DNA of 64,000 nt from Sphingobium lactosutens. GTDB lineage: Bacteria > Pseudomonadota > Alphaproteobacteria > Sphingomonadales > Sphingomonadaceae. Both the position numbers and the translations under genes were made by a program. The notes under the pieces are model-generated. The model did not search any database. It was not told the origin of the DNA and worked only from the letters and a program-made list of their open reading frames with translations. Where the stretch lies: NCBI RefSeq assembly GCF_013393185.1, contig NZ_QJQX01000039.1:1-64000 (forward strand), in the 5' to 3' direction. Shown here piece after piece: positions 42,900 through 53,000 of this stretch (the stretch's first letter is position 1; the number at the start of each line of letters is the position of its first letter).

Positions 42900-43069
42900 C
42901 GGAGAATCTCGAAATGGCTTGTTTTCTTACTGCGACTCTGTTGCAATCGGTCCGTTAAATTTGATTCTGTGTCAATATGTGTCAGTTTCTCGATAGAGTT
43001 TAACGCGGCAGAGCGACGCACCCACAAGCCGTAGCGCGTCTCCAGATGCGTTCTGCTGAACATTCAGCA
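42900..43069 (-). promoter_or_regulatory. AT-rich promoter region of the giant-gene operon
   Basis: The 200 bp before the 2428-residue gene are clearly less GC-rich than the surroundings. TTGACA occurs on the minus strand at 42970-42975, a good -35 match, though no convincing -10 follows at 16-18 bp. TGTGTCA is repeated at 42968-42974 and 42978-42984 on the plus strand, exactly 10 bp (one helical turn) apart and overlapping the -35, a possible regulator site. Confidence 0.35.
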
Positions 43070-44104
43070 TTAAAGAGGCAAGTCGGAACTCAATGGATCG
43101 CTAAGACGAAACTTTATACTCCATTCTATTGAATGACGTATCCATTTGGCATAAGCCGCCCGCTTCCCATCCTTCTGCCACTGCGTATCCCGCTGATAGG
43201 CAAGATAGATTGGCAAGGCGGTATGGATCAGATGGTCACGACATTGTTCCGGAGTCGCGCTTGATGCGTTCTTTTCAAGCTGCACGAACTGCCGGGCCAG
43301 ATCACGCAATCTAAGATCGAGTTTGATGGAAACAGACGTCGGACGGTGGGTTGGCGCTGGCCTGCTCGAGATGAACGCGTGCGTCAGCAACGCCACGAAC
43401 CACGAAGCAACCGGCGTCGGATGAACATCGTCGGTAAATAGCTGTCGCAGCGTTTCGGCAGTGCTCGGCATGGTCAGGCCGGGGACGCCCTCGGGACCGG
43501 TCGCCTGTCGGACCAGCCATGCCAGACCCGCCGCTGTGGGGATGACTTCCAACCTATCCTTTCGACCATCGCTGGCCAGGCTACGATTCACCCGTGACGC
43601 AGCGCATCTCCACAACGGTGCCATCGCCTCTTCCACAGCGATCCAGCGTCCGGGATCGGTCAGGTCATCGATCGCCAGCCAGGATGTGAATAGGAAACTG
43701 CGTCCGTCGGGATTGCCGGTGATAAACGCATCCTGTGCCTGGCGGAGCTGACCGATCGTATCGCTCCAGACGATATTGCCGAGCAAAGTATGCTGCTCTG
43801 TCACAAGCATTATGTCATAGCGACCACCGGGCCGGGATAGTTGCGCTTTCAAGCCGCGTTCCATGCGCGTGGCGATGGTCGAGCCTGCGATATTATGAGC
43901 ATCGACCTGCAAACGATCGGAGGGACCGGCCATGATCAGCGCCAGTTGATCGGGATAGGCGCCATCGGTGAGGCTATGGCCGGAAATAATCGCCCTTTCG
44001 GGATGTTTCCAGCTCATCCTATGAGCCGCAGTCCGGTGCTCGCCATCGGGCGAACACGCCGCCAGCATGATGATGCCCGGTAAGAGAAAGCGGCGCGCAT
44101 TCAT
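43070..44104 (-). CDS. SGNH-hydrolase-like lipoprotein
   Basis: A 344-residue predicted lipoprotein. The ATG at 44104 gives a short signal RRFLLPGIIMLAAC with a lipobox LAAC (Cys 17); the frame is open upstream to 44134 but that overlaps the glycosyltransferase gene. SGNH-type blocks: block I is AIISGHSLTDGAYPDQLA (nucleophile Ser in GHS where GDS is usual), and block V is FTDDVHPTPVASW (Asp and His of the dyad). The middle includes MLVTEQHTLLGNIVW. It follows the WecG-type gene by 4 bp on the same strand, so a periplasmic or outer-membrane-attached esterase or acyl carrier step on the exported polysaccharide is plausible. Substrate unknown. Confidence 0.7.
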   Translation of the reverse strand: MNARRFLLPGIIMLAACSPDGEHRTAAHRMSWKHPERAIISGHSLTDGAYPDQLALIMAGPSDRLQVDAHNIAGSTIATRMERGLKAQLSRPGGRYDIMLVTEQHTLLGNIVWSDTIGQLRQAQDAFITGNPDGRSFLFTSWLAIDDLTDPGRWIAVEEAMAPLWRCAASRVNRSLASDGRKDRLEVIPTAAGLAWLVRQATGPEGVPGLTMPSTAETLRQLFTDDVHPTPVASWFVALLTHAFISSRPAPTHRPTSVSIKLDLRLRDLARQFVQLEKNASSATPEQCRDHLIHTALPIYLAYQRDTQWQKDGKRAAYAKWIRHSIEWSIKFRLSDPLSSDLPL

Positions 44105-44108
44105 GGCC

Positions 44109-44966
44109 TCAATGATGTTGTCCAAGACCTGCACCGGGAGGAATGCGTACGCGGCTGCGCCGCCGCCGGGCCAGCCAGTTGCGGTAGATCGGCAATATGA
44201 CCGGCCCCTCGATCATGTAACGCCGCCACAGGCGCCGGGGATTCGTCAACAGCCGGAACAGCCATTCCATGCTCAGCATCTGCATCCATTCGGGCGCCCG
44301 CCTCTGCTCGCCGGTCAGGAAATCCAGACTGGCGCCGACACAGAGCGCCGTGCCGGTTGCCCTGCCCGACCGAGCGACGTGCCAGGCGAGCAATTCCTGT
44401 TGCGGAGAACCGACGGCAAGGATGGCGAAGCGAGCCTGCGCATCGATCAGGAAGTCGCGCGCCGCGGCGAAGGCATGCGGATTGGCGACGAAACCCATGG
44501 GGGGATTGAAGCGGACGAAATCGACCATCGGCAACATGGATTGCAGACAGTCGACCAATGTTTCCGATCCACCGACAATGGCGATCCGGTCGCCGGGTTC
44601 ATGGCCGGCACGCAACAACGCAGCCGTCAGGTCGCTTCCGGGCGTAGCGGGCAGGTTCACGCCCGCACGAGCCGCAAGGCGGGACAATATCCGGCTGTCG
44701 CACAGACACAGCCATGCCGATCGATAGGCCGGCCAGAGATCGGAGCGACGTCGCTGGATGCGCACGACATGATCGACATTGGGCGTCACCACATAGGCAA
44801 AGGGTGCTCCGGCGGGGCGCTTCAGGATGGCGGCAAGGGCATCCTCCAACGACAGGTCGCAAAAATCGATGTCCAAGAAGCTGACCATGTACCGTGGCGG
44901 CGACCAACGCCGCGCCGTTTTCCCCGATGCGGCCGAAAGGTCCGCCATAGGTGCCAAAGCCGCCAT
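44109..44966 (-). CDS. WecG/TagA/GumM-family glycosyltransferase
   Basis: A 285-residue GT26-family glycosyltransferase that adds a sugar to a lipid-linked intermediate on the cytoplasmic face of the inner membrane. Family motifs: AYVVTPNVDHVVRIQ, DSRILSRLA, IAIVGGSE, FAILAVGSPQQELLAW, CVGASLDFLTGEQRRAPEWM and LSMEWLFRLLTNPRRLWRRY. The ATG at 44966 is preceded by GGGAGGGG at a good distance. It is divergent from the Wza-type export gene, with about 190 bp between them that must hold both promoters. The donor and acceptor sugars cannot be told; GumM homologues add glucuronic acid-type residues late in repeat-unit assembly. Confidence 0.9.
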   Translation of the reverse strand: MAALAPMADLSAASGKTARRWSPPRYMVSFLDIDFCDLSLEDALAAILKRPAGAPFAYVVTPNVDHVVRIQRRRSDLWPAYRSAWLCLCDSRILSRLAARAGVNLPATPGSDLTAALLRAGHEPGDRIAIVGGSETLVDCLQSMLPMVDFVRFNPPMGFVANPHAFAAARDFLIDAQARFAILAVGSPQQELLAWHVARSGRATGTALCVGASLDFLTGEQRRAPEWMQMLSMEWLFRLLTNPRRLWRRYMIEGPVILPIYRNWLARRRRSRVRIPPGAGLGQHH

Positions 44967-45159
44967 TGCCGCCCCTCCCGCTCGTGGTTTTCATTGCCCC
45001 GACTCCTCCAGCGAAGACGGCAGCACGATTATGCGCAGGGGTGAGCAGGCAAAACTTTCCGGCCAACACCCTCCCGATTTTCCAGTGGGGACGTTGCCGA
45101 ATATCGGCGGATGGGCGGGCGGCCTATTGTCCAGACAAGCTTAGCTGAAGGGACAGTCC

Positions 45160-45813
45160 ATGGCTTTAAAGGCGTTTCAGTCGTGCCTTCTGCGCGGTGC
45201 TAATCGCGCCGCCCTGTGCGGGCTGATTGTCGCAATCGCATGCGGCCATGTCCCGGCCACGGCAGGCGCGGACGGCATCGACATGGCGATGGCCCGCGAC
45301 GATGCCCAATATCGCATCAATGCAGGCGACGAACTGGACATCATGGTGTGGGGCGAAGAACGGATGCAGCGGCTGGTCCGCGTACAACCGGACGGATCCT
45401 TTTCCTTTCCTCTCGCCGGCAGGATCATGGCGGCCGGCAGCACTACAGGCGCGGTCACTCTGGCAATCCGCGCGGGATTGGCCGATAAATATCGGAACGG
45501 GGCGCCGGACGTGACAGTATCGGTACGCGACTCTTCGGGAATGCGCTTCTATGTCCTGGGCAAGGTGCGCAATGCGGGCAGCTACGCGGCCGGCCAGGGC
45601 GTGGATATCATTCAGGCATTGAGCCTGGCGGGTGGACTTGCGGAATTTGCCGATGTGAAGGGTGCCGTGATCCTGCGTCAGACGCCGGAAGGCCAACTGG
45701 TCGAGCGTGTGCATATCGCGCGCATTCTCAAGGGTAGCCGCAGCCTGAATACGGGAACCCTGCCCAACCCGATCCCCGTGCTGAGGAGCGGCGATGTTCT
45801 CGTAATCCCATGA
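45160..45813 (+). CDS. Polysaccharide export protein (Wza/GumB-type)
   Basis: A 217-residue polysaccharide export protein. After an N-terminal signal (ALCGLIVAIACGHVPATAGA) comes the Poly_export domain (YRINAGDELDIMVWGEE, VRVQPDGSFSFPLAGRIM) and one SLBB domain (FYVLGKVRNAGSYAAGQGVD, ALSLAGGLAEFAD). It has one SLBB domain and no C-terminal membrane helix, so it is the short GumB-like form rather than full-length Wza. It carries no clear lipobox. GAAGGG precedes the ATG. It overlaps the outer-membrane barrel gene by four bases; together they likely form the outer-membrane exit for the polysaccharide. The inner-membrane partner (Wzc/GumC) is not in the window. Confidence 0.92.
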   Translation: MALKAFQSCLLRGANRAALCGLIVAIACGHVPATAGADGIDMAMARDDAQYRINAGDELDIMVWGEERMQRLVRVQPDGSFSFPLAGRIMAAGSTTGAVTLAIRAGLADKYRNGAPDVTVSVRDSSGMRFYVLGKVRNAGSYAAGQGVDIIQALSLAGGLAEFADVKGAVILRQTPEGQLVERVHIARILKGSRSLNTGTLPNPIPVLRSGDVLVIP

Positions 45814-46979
45814 GGCCAAGCGAAACATATTGGGGGGCAGCGCGCAAGGGGGCCGGCGGCGCGCTGCTGATCGCCGGGATCAACATCTGCGCACCCGGTG
45901 TGATCGCTGATGTAAAGCCTGGCCTTACCGTAGAGGGCGGGCTTTCGGCGGCCTCCAATCCGCTGCTGGTGCGCGGATCGGATCGGGGTTCCGCCATTGT
46001 GGATGCCGCGATCAAACCTTCCATGACCTTTACCGACGCCACCGGCTTGGAAGTGGAACTGAGCAGCATACTGGCAATGCGACAATATAGCCACCGATTT
46101 GAAGACCTGACCCATGGCAATGTCCAGTTGACGGCAGATTGGCGCAAGAACGAATGGATTTCCGTGTTGGCACGGACAAGGATCGATCGCGAACCGATGG
46201 TCGATCGCTTGGCGACTGATATTGATGCCTCGATCGGAAGCGCCGGTGTGCGGGAAGGCCGGATCGGCAGCCTCTCGGTAATCTGGCACCCTGACGCGAG
46301 AACCCGGATTCAACCTGAACTGACCGTGGAAAATGGACGATACCCCACCGTCACTAACCTGCGCGACACGGATTCGACGCTGCTGACGCTTCATGCGACA
46401 AGACGGACCAGCCCCTACACGACGCTGGGCGCGCGCATAGGTCAGTCCTGGAACAAGGTGGATGCAGCGCCGAACAGCCATGTGTTGTCGACCTATGTCA
46501 CGCTGGACCAGCGGTTGAGCACGACATGGCTGGTACGCACGGAAATGGGGCTTGAGCATATTCGCACGTCGACTTTTCAACTCACGCCGTCCGCCAGCCG
46601 GACGCAGGCCGCCGGTCGGATCGAGCTTTGCCACGAAGCACAGCGGTTGACCGCGTGCGCCAGCGGGGCGCTTGCATCCGAAGTGAGCGGGCTGGGCGGT
46701 TTGCAGCGTCGCTTCGACATGGCCGGATCGGTACGATGGCGCCTGACACCGCGCCTCAATCTGGGGTTCGAGGGACGGTATCAACGCGCCTCGCAGCAAC
46801 GCAGCCGGCTGCCCAATCTGGATTCGGCGCAGGCACGGCTGCGCCTGGACCGACGCGTGAACCGGCGGCTGACGGCGTCGGCTGTCGCGGAATATCGCCG
46901 CCGCGAGCCGCCGGATGGCCGCGCCCTGTCCTCCACCGTGGTCGGCATCCAGCTGCAATATGAGCCGCTGCCGCTGTGA
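45810..46979 (+). CDS. Outer-membrane beta-barrel protein of the polysaccharide locus
   Basis: A 389-residue protein, start ATG overlapping the Wza-type stop (ATGA). An N-terminal hydrophobic stretch (GAGGALLIAGINICAPGVIA) may act as a signal. The rest is a repeated amphipathic beta-strand pattern ending in an aromatic/hydrophobic strand (TVVGIQLQYEPLPL), as in the barrel proteins paired with polysaccharide export genes of sphingomonads. Strands such as TTLGARIGQSWNKVDAAPNS and RLNLGFEGRYQRASQQRSR support this. No catalytic motif. Likely a porin or scaffold for secretion at the outer membrane; the role is inferred from the fixed pairing with the export gene. Confidence 0.75.
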   Translation: MRPSETYWGAARKGAGGALLIAGINICAPGVIADVKPGLTVEGGLSAASNPLLVRGSDRGSAIVDAAIKPSMTFTDATGLEVELSSILAMRQYSHRFEDLTHGNVQLTADWRKNEWISVLARTRIDREPMVDRLATDIDASIGSAGVREGRIGSLSVIWHPDARTRIQPELTVENGRYPTVTNLRDTDSTLLTLHATRRTSPYTTLGARIGQSWNKVDAAPNSHVLSTYVTLDQRLSTTWLVRTEMGLEHIRTSTFQLTPSASRTQAAGRIELCHEAQRLTACASGALASEVSGLGGLQRRFDMAGSVRWRLTPRLNLGFEGRYQRASQQRSRLPNLDSAQARLRLDRRVNRRLTASAVAEYRRREPPDGRALSSTVVGIQLQYEPLPL

Positions 46980-47143
46980 CACCCTGACAAGATGGGGATT
47001 TTTCCGGTCCCAATTATCCTGACCCAATCATGTGGGGCTGAAATGCCGACTACTCGCCGGATGTATGCAGACGCAGGGTGCGCCGGGCAAATTCCGCTCG
47101 GCGCACCGCTTTAGTACCGACGCCGCGCCAAGGAGAGATGACG

Positions 47144-48421
47144 ATGCTGGTTGCAGATGAGCCATGGTTTCGGAAGCGCAGGCATTCCGCCCTGCCCTCC
47201 TCCATGAAGGCGCCCCGCGTCGCCTATTTGACGAACGTCTACCCCAAGCCGAGCCACAGCTTCATCCGCAGGGAAATATTTGCGCTGGAACGTCAGGGGT
47301 TCGAGGTTGCGCGCCTTTCCGTAAGGGAGGGGGCAGACGCGCTGCCCGACCCGGCCGACAGGAGCGAGCAGGACCGCACCCGGATATTGCTCAACGGAAA
47401 TTATCTGGAACTGCTGGCGGCCTTTCTGTCGCGCGTGTGGCGGGAACCGCGGCGGCTGTGGCGGGGCATCGGCACGGCGCACAGGATGCTGGCGGCCGGC
47501 ATGGTGGGGCCTGTGCGGATCTGCGCCTATCTGCTGGAAGCATGCCTGCTGGTCGAATATCTGGAGCGGGCGGGGATTCGGCATGTCCATGTGCATTTCG
47601 GTACCAATCCCGCCGCCGTCGCCCGGATCGCGTGCGACCTGAGCAACGTCACCTATAGCGTGACCTTGCATGGCCCGGATGAGTTCGACGAACCCAAATC
47701 GCTGCAACTGTCAGAGAAAGTGTCGGGCGCGGCCTTCGTCGTCGCCATTTCCAGCTTCTGCCGGGGGCAGTTGATCCGATGGACCCATGCACAGGATTGG
47801 GCAAAGATCAAAGTGGTCCGTTGCGGCATAGAGCTGGAAAGGATCGACGATGATGTCGACATCGCCCCTGATATCTCGCCTTTGTCCAACCGGCTCGTTT
47901 GCGTCGCCCGGTTGAGCGCGCAGAAGGGGCTGGCGCTGCTGCTGGAGGCGGCCGCGGAAGTCGCGCCCCTCCGACGGTTTGAACTGCGCATCATCGGCGA
48001 CGGCGAGTTGCGGCCGATGCTGGAAGAGCAGATCGAGCGGCTGGGCTTGCGGCATCATGTCACGCTGCTGGGCTGGTGCAGTGCGGAGACGGTGCGCGAG
48101 GAAATGATGCAGGCGCGCGCGCTGGTGCTGCCCAGCCTGGCCGAAGGACTTCCCATCGTTCTGATGGAGGCGATGGCGCTCGGCAAGCCGGTCGTCGCGT
48201 CCTGCATATCGGGCATACCGGAACTGGTCGACGATCATTGCGGCTATCTGGTGCCGGCGGGATCGACCGAGGCGATCACGGAAACGCTGCATATAGTCCT
48301 GGAAGCCGACCGGGAGACGCTCGCCGTCATGGGAGAGGCCGGACGGGCGCGGGTGCGACGCTATCATGATGTCGACCGCAATGCGGCTGCGCTTGCCGCC
48401 TTGTTCAGACCGCTGGTATAG
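47144..48421 (+). CDS. GT4-family glycosyltransferase
   Basis: A 425-residue GT-B fold glycosyltransferase (family 4). The acceptor-side half starts VAYLTNVYPKPSHSFIRREI; the donor half has the family signatures LVCVARLSAQKGLALLLEAA, LRIIGDGELRPMLEEQ and the EX7E motif in ALVLPSLAEGLPIVLMEAMA. AAGGAGAG lies upstream; the ATG at 47144 is 8 bases after AGGAG, while the in-frame ATG at 47138 is only 2 after it. It is two bases upstream of the GT2 gene and in the same direction as the export genes, so it should add one sugar to the lipid-linked repeat unit in the cytoplasm. Confidence 0.9.
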   Translation: MLVADEPWFRKRRHSALPSSMKAPRVAYLTNVYPKPSHSFIRREIFALERQGFEVARLSVREGADALPDPADRSEQDRTRILLNGNYLELLAAFLSRVWREPRRLWRGIGTAHRMLAAGMVGPVRICAYLLEACLLVEYLERAGIRHVHVHFGTNPAAVARIACDLSNVTYSVTLHGPDEFDEPKSLQLSEKVSGAAFVVAISSFCRGQLIRWTHAQDWAKIKVVRCGIELERIDDDVDIAPDISPLSNRLVCVARLSAQKGLALLLEAAAEVAPLRRFELRIIGDGELRPMLEEQIERLGLRHHVTLLGWCSAETVREEMMQARALVLPSLAEGLPIVLMEAMALGKPVVASCISGIPELVDDHCGYLVPAGSTEAITETLHIVLEADRETLAVMGEAGRARVRRYHDVDRNAAALAALFRPLV

Positions 48422-48423
48422 CC

Positions 48424-49602
48424 ATGGCGGCCCTTTTCCTCTGGGTGATCGCTGGGCTTGTCGTGCTCCCGTTGCTGGTAGTGAGCGCGGAATGTTGCGC
48501 CGCGCTGCTGCATGAAGCGCGCGCCGAACCGCTGCCGTTGCCGCCTCCCATAGCGGTGCTGATCCCGGCGCATGACGAAGCGCTTTGCATCGCTGGGACG
48601 CTGAGGGCAGTGGCCACGCAGTTGCGACCGGAAGACCGGATGATCGTCATCGCCGACAATTGCAGCGATGCGACCGCCCGGATCGCGCGCGCCCATGGTG
48701 CGCAGGTTCTGGAAAGGCGCGATCCGATCCGGCGCGGCAAGGGCTATGCGCTGGCCTTCGGACGCGATCATCTGGCGAACGAACCGCCGGGAGTCGTGCT
48801 CGTAATCGATGCGGACACGATCCCGGCGGCAGGGGCCATCGGCCATATTGCCGCTGCGGCGGTGCGGGACAATGCCGCGCTTCAGGGCTGCTATCTGATC
48901 GAAGGGCCGACCGGGGAACCAAGGATCGCCATCTCCACCCTGGCCTTTCGACTGAAGAATCTGGTGCGGCAGAAGGGATTGCAGGCCCTGTCCGGCCATG
49001 CGCTGCTGCAGGGGAGCGGCATGGCCTTTCCCTGGCGCATGTTCAGCACGGCCCCCCTTGCCACCGCCTGTCTGGTCGAAGATCTGCAACTGGGGATCGA
49101 CCTCTATCTGCGCGGCAATCGGGTCGGCTTTGTCGAGGCGGCACGTTTCAGCAGCCCGATCAGTGGCATGCAGGGCACCATGTCGCAACGGACCCGATGG
49201 GAACATGGCAGCATGGCATCGGCGCCCGGTCATGTCGGACGACTGCTCAAGGCTGCGTTGACAGGCCGAACCAGTGGCTGGATGCTGGCGATGGATCTGG
49301 CGGTGCCGCCATTGGGGATGTTGGCAATGCTCTCCGCGCTGGCCCTGCTTCCGTTGCTGGCTGGCGGCTTGGCCCTGGGTGATCTCGCACCTTTCACCTT
49401 CCTGGTCGTCAACCTCACTTTCTTTCTGTTGAGTCTGGTGCTGGTCTGGCGGCGCTGGGGTCGCGATCTGATTTCCGCCTCCACACTGTACCAGTTGTTG
49501 CTCTATCTTTTCTGGAAGGCCCCGCTTTTGACGCGCTTTCTGGTTCGGCGGCAACGGGAATGGGTACGGACGGACCGCGATCCACCCTCCCAATTTCCAT
49601 GA
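48424..49602 (+). CDS. GT2-family membrane glycosyltransferase
   Basis: A 392-residue GT2-family glycosyltransferase anchored by an N-terminal helix (ALFLWVIAGLVVLPLLVVSA) and a C-terminal helix set (LGMLAMLSALALLPLLAGGL, FLVVNLTFFLLSLVLVW). The catalytic domain has AVLIPAHDEALCIAGTL, IADNCSDATARIARA, VLVIDADTIPA (DxD), LVEDLQLGIDLYL (the ED acid) and MSQRTRWEHGS (QxxRW), the set of processive or membrane GT2 enzymes. It begins two bases after the GT4 stop. It acts at the inner membrane on a lipid-linked sugar. The linked sugar is unknown. Confidence 0.9.
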   Translation: MAALFLWVIAGLVVLPLLVVSAECCAALLHEARAEPLPLPPPIAVLIPAHDEALCIAGTLRAVATQLRPEDRMIVIADNCSDATARIARAHGAQVLERRDPIRRGKGYALAFGRDHLANEPPGVVLVIDADTIPAAGAIGHIAAAAVRDNAALQGCYLIEGPTGEPRIAISTLAFRLKNLVRQKGLQALSGHALLQGSGMAFPWRMFSTAPLATACLVEDLQLGIDLYLRGNRVGFVEAARFSSPISGMQGTMSQRTRWEHGSMASAPGHVGRLLKAALTGRTSGWMLAMDLAVPPLGMLAMLSALALLPLLAGGLALGDLAPFTFLVVNLTFFLLSLVLVWRRWGRDLISASTLYQLLLYLFWKAPLLTRFLVRRQREWVRTDRDPPSQFP

Positions 49603-49715
49603 GGCAAAGGACAGGCTGAAAGCCCGGCCATGGATCGAACATAATATCGGAAACCTGTCAAAGAGTCGCCTCGGGTCGCACCGCAAAGACACACGCCTTT
49701 CAAAAGGGGACCATC

Positions 49716-49997
49716 ATGTCGTTCTGGTCGATGCAGGGAGCGCAAAGGGCAGCCATATTGATGGCGGTTGTCCTGCTGTTCACCTATCAACTCGACGAAC
49801 CCGTCGATGTCGAGGCGTCAAAGCCCTCTGCCGCCACAGCAACCCTGGTCGCCACCGACACCACGCAGCAGGCCGAGGGCGAAAGTGACGGAAGCGAAGG
49901 CCCCGGCCTCGCCACCTATTTCTGCCTGCTGACCTGCGCCATCGTCGTTGCCCGCCAGATCCGCAAGCGCGGCCAAACCCATATCACTCTGTCCTGA
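49716..49997 (+). CDS. Small membrane protein of unknown function
   Basis: A 93-residue protein with a good ribosome binding site (AAAAGGGG) before its ATG. Two hydrophobic segments are visible: QRAAILMAVVLLFTYQL (about residues 9-25) and ATYFCLLTCAIVVARQI (about 66-82), joined by an acidic, Ser/Thr-rich loop, with a short basic tail. It lies 17 bp upstream of the NRPS gene and after the GT2 gene on the same strand, so it is probably co-transcribed. I recognise no family. A small membrane adaptor for the locus is a guess. Confidence 0.6.
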   Translation: MSFWSMQGAQRAAILMAVVLLFTYQLDEPVDVEASKPSAATATLVATDTTQQAEGESDGSEGPGLATYFCLLTCAIVVARQIRKRGQTHITLS

Positions 49998-50014
49998 ACA
50001 GGAAGACCGGCATC

Positions 50015-53000
50015 ATGCAAGATGATCGCAACGACGCCCGCCCGTGGGAATGCGTGCTGATAGGTGAAGAGACGCTGCTGACGGAATGTGGGAAAATCCT
50101 GCTTCAACGCGGACATCATATCGTTGCAGTCGTCAGCGAACGGCAGTCAATCCTGCAATGGTGCGGAACCCAGAATATCCCGGCTTTTGCTGATATCCAG
50201 AATTTGGACGGGAGCCAAGTCGGCACATTCGACTATCTGTTCAGTATCGCGAACCTGAAGATATTGCCCGAACCGATCCTCGCTCTGCCGCTGCGTGGGG
50301 CGATCAACTTCCATGATGGGCCGCTTCCGCATTATCCGGGGCTGAATGCACCGGTACGGGCGCTCATCAACGGAGAGGCGCAGCACGGAATCAACTGGCA
50401 CAGGATGACGGCCGAGGTCGATCGCGGCGCGATATTGGCGAGCCGCGCCTTTGCAGTGGACACGGGGGAAACCACCTTTTCACTCAACACCAAATGTTTT
50501 GCTGCGGCCATCGATGGCTTTGTCGAGATGATCGATGGACTGGCAGAAGGAACGCTGGTCGAGATCGATCAGGCCGACGCTCCGCCGAAAAATGCGAGCG
50601 ACCGGACAGCCTGCGCCGGCATGATCCCATGGGACGCCAACGCGCGGCAGGTCGAGAACTTCGTCCGGGCGCTGGACTTCGGTGCTCACGCCAATCCGGT
50701 TGCCGTGCCGACGTTGCTGGTGGACGGTCGGATACTGACGGCGAAAACAGCTCGGGCAGTCGAGGAGCCCCGCCAGACCACGCCAGGTACCATCCTGCGC
50801 GTTGATGACGATGCCTTGATCGTGGCGACCGGAGACGGCGCAGTACGACTGGAGGGCTTCGCAACGCCGCGGGGAGTGCCTCTTGCGCCGCATCACCTGG
50901 CGGCGATGTTCGGCCTAACCGTCGGCGCACGGTTCGACTGGCCGAATACTGATCGGCGAGCTGCGCTGTCCAAGGTAGCGGCCAGTTTTGCGGTCCATGA
51001 GCCATGGTGGCGCAAACGGCTGCTGGCACTCGATCCCTTGCCTATGGATTGCTTCGAGCGCCCCTCTGCGCCTGATGTCGGCGTCGACCATCTCGATCAC
51101 CGATCTGAAGAAGGGATTGCGACGGAGTTCCTGCTTGCATCCATCGTCGCCTATGTCGCGCGTATCCATGACCGCACGAGCTTTGACATCGGCTTTGGCG
51201 ATACGGCGCTCCACGCCAAAACCAAAATGGTGGCGCCGTGGTTTGCGCAGACGCTGCCGTTACGCGTGGAAGTGGATTTCGGTGCAGGATTGCAGGCGCT
51301 TCAAGCGACACTCGCGGCGTCGATAGCGGAGAGGCATCAACGCAAGGGCTATCGCGCCGACCTGCCCGCCCGACTGGGAGAGGAACTGGCGGCCGAGCGC
51401 GATCTTTCCTTGCCCTTGAGCATTGCAATGGTCGAGCATCCGACAAGCTGTACGCTGCCCGATGGTTGCCGACTGCTGATAGCGATCGGCGCGGATGGAA
51501 CGAGCCGCTGGCTGTTCGATCGAACCTATATCGATAACCAGCTAGTTCTTGAAATGCAGCGGGCGGTGGCCGATATTTGTCGTGCCGATGGTCTTCGTCC
51601 GATCGGCGAACTGCCTCTGGCCAGCATGGACGCTTCGCTATCGGGCGAGCGGATCGACTGGCGCAAGGATGCAACCATCTATCAGCTGTTCCAGGAACAG
51701 GCAGCGCGTACCCCGATGGCGCTGGCCGTGACATGTCGCGGCGAAAGCCTGACCTATGGCGCACTCGACGAGCGATCCAATCGGGTAGCGCGTCGGTTGC
51801 AGCATATGGGCGTGAGACCGGACGATATCATCGGACTATATTGCGATCGATCCGTCGACATGGTCGTCGCCCTTCTCGCCATATGGAAGGCTGGCGGAGC
51901 CTATGTGCCGCTCGACCCGGCCTATCCGGCGGCGCGCATCGACCAGATGGTCGAGGACGCCAAACTGCGGGCGATCGTTACCCTGTCGCACCTTGTTCCC
52001 ACGCTGGCAAAAGATGCTCCTATCCTCAGCATGGACGGAGACTGGGCGGCGATTGCAGCGGAGGAGGCAACGCCCCTCCCCCTCGCCAGCGGTCCGGAAA
52101 ATCTGGCCTATGTGATTTTCACCTCCGGTTCCACTGGCAGGCCCAAGGGCGTGATGGTGGAACATCGCAATGTTGTGAATTTCTTCGCGGGCATGGATCG
52201 GCACGTTACGGCCGAAGGCAAATGGCTCGCCGTCACCAGCCTCAGTTTCGACATTTCCGTGCTGGAACTGGCCTGGACGCTGACCCGCGGGATGCAGGTC
52301 GTGCTGGCGACGGGCCAGGAACTGAAGCCGGTAGCAGCGCCAAAACGACCAGTGGATTTCAGCCTCTTCTATTTTTCCAGCGATGAGGCCACCCAGGGCC
52401 AGGACAAATACCGGTTGCTATTGGAGGGCGCACGCTTCGCCGACCGCAACGGCTTTGCCGCCGTCTGGACGCCGGAACGGCATTTTCATGCCTTTGGCGG
52501 CATATATCCCAACCCAGCTGTCGCAGGCGCCGCGATCGCGGCCATTACCGATCGGGTCCAGATCAGGGGCGGCAGTGTCGTGTTGCCCCTTCATCATCCT
52601 GCACGAGTGGCAGAGGAATGGGCGGTCGTCGATAATCTGTCAGGCGGGCGCGTAGGGATCGCCTTCGCGTCCGGGTGGCAGCCGAACGATTTCGCGCTCC
52701 GGCCTGCGGCCTATGCGGACCGCAACACCGGACTGGTGCACGATATCGAAACCATCCGGGCCTTGTGGCGCGGTGAATCAAGGTCGTTTGAGGGACCGGT
52801 CGGTCCGGTCGAGGTGCAGACACTGCCTCGGCCGGTGCAGGCGGAACTCCCCTTCTGGATCACATCCGCGGGCAATGCCGAAACCTTTGCGGCAGCCGGC
52901 CGGGCGGGAGCGTCCATCCTGACCCATCTACTTGGGCAATCGGTGGAGGAACTGACGGAGAAGATCCGCGCTTATCGGGAGGCACGGCGGGAGGCGGGCC

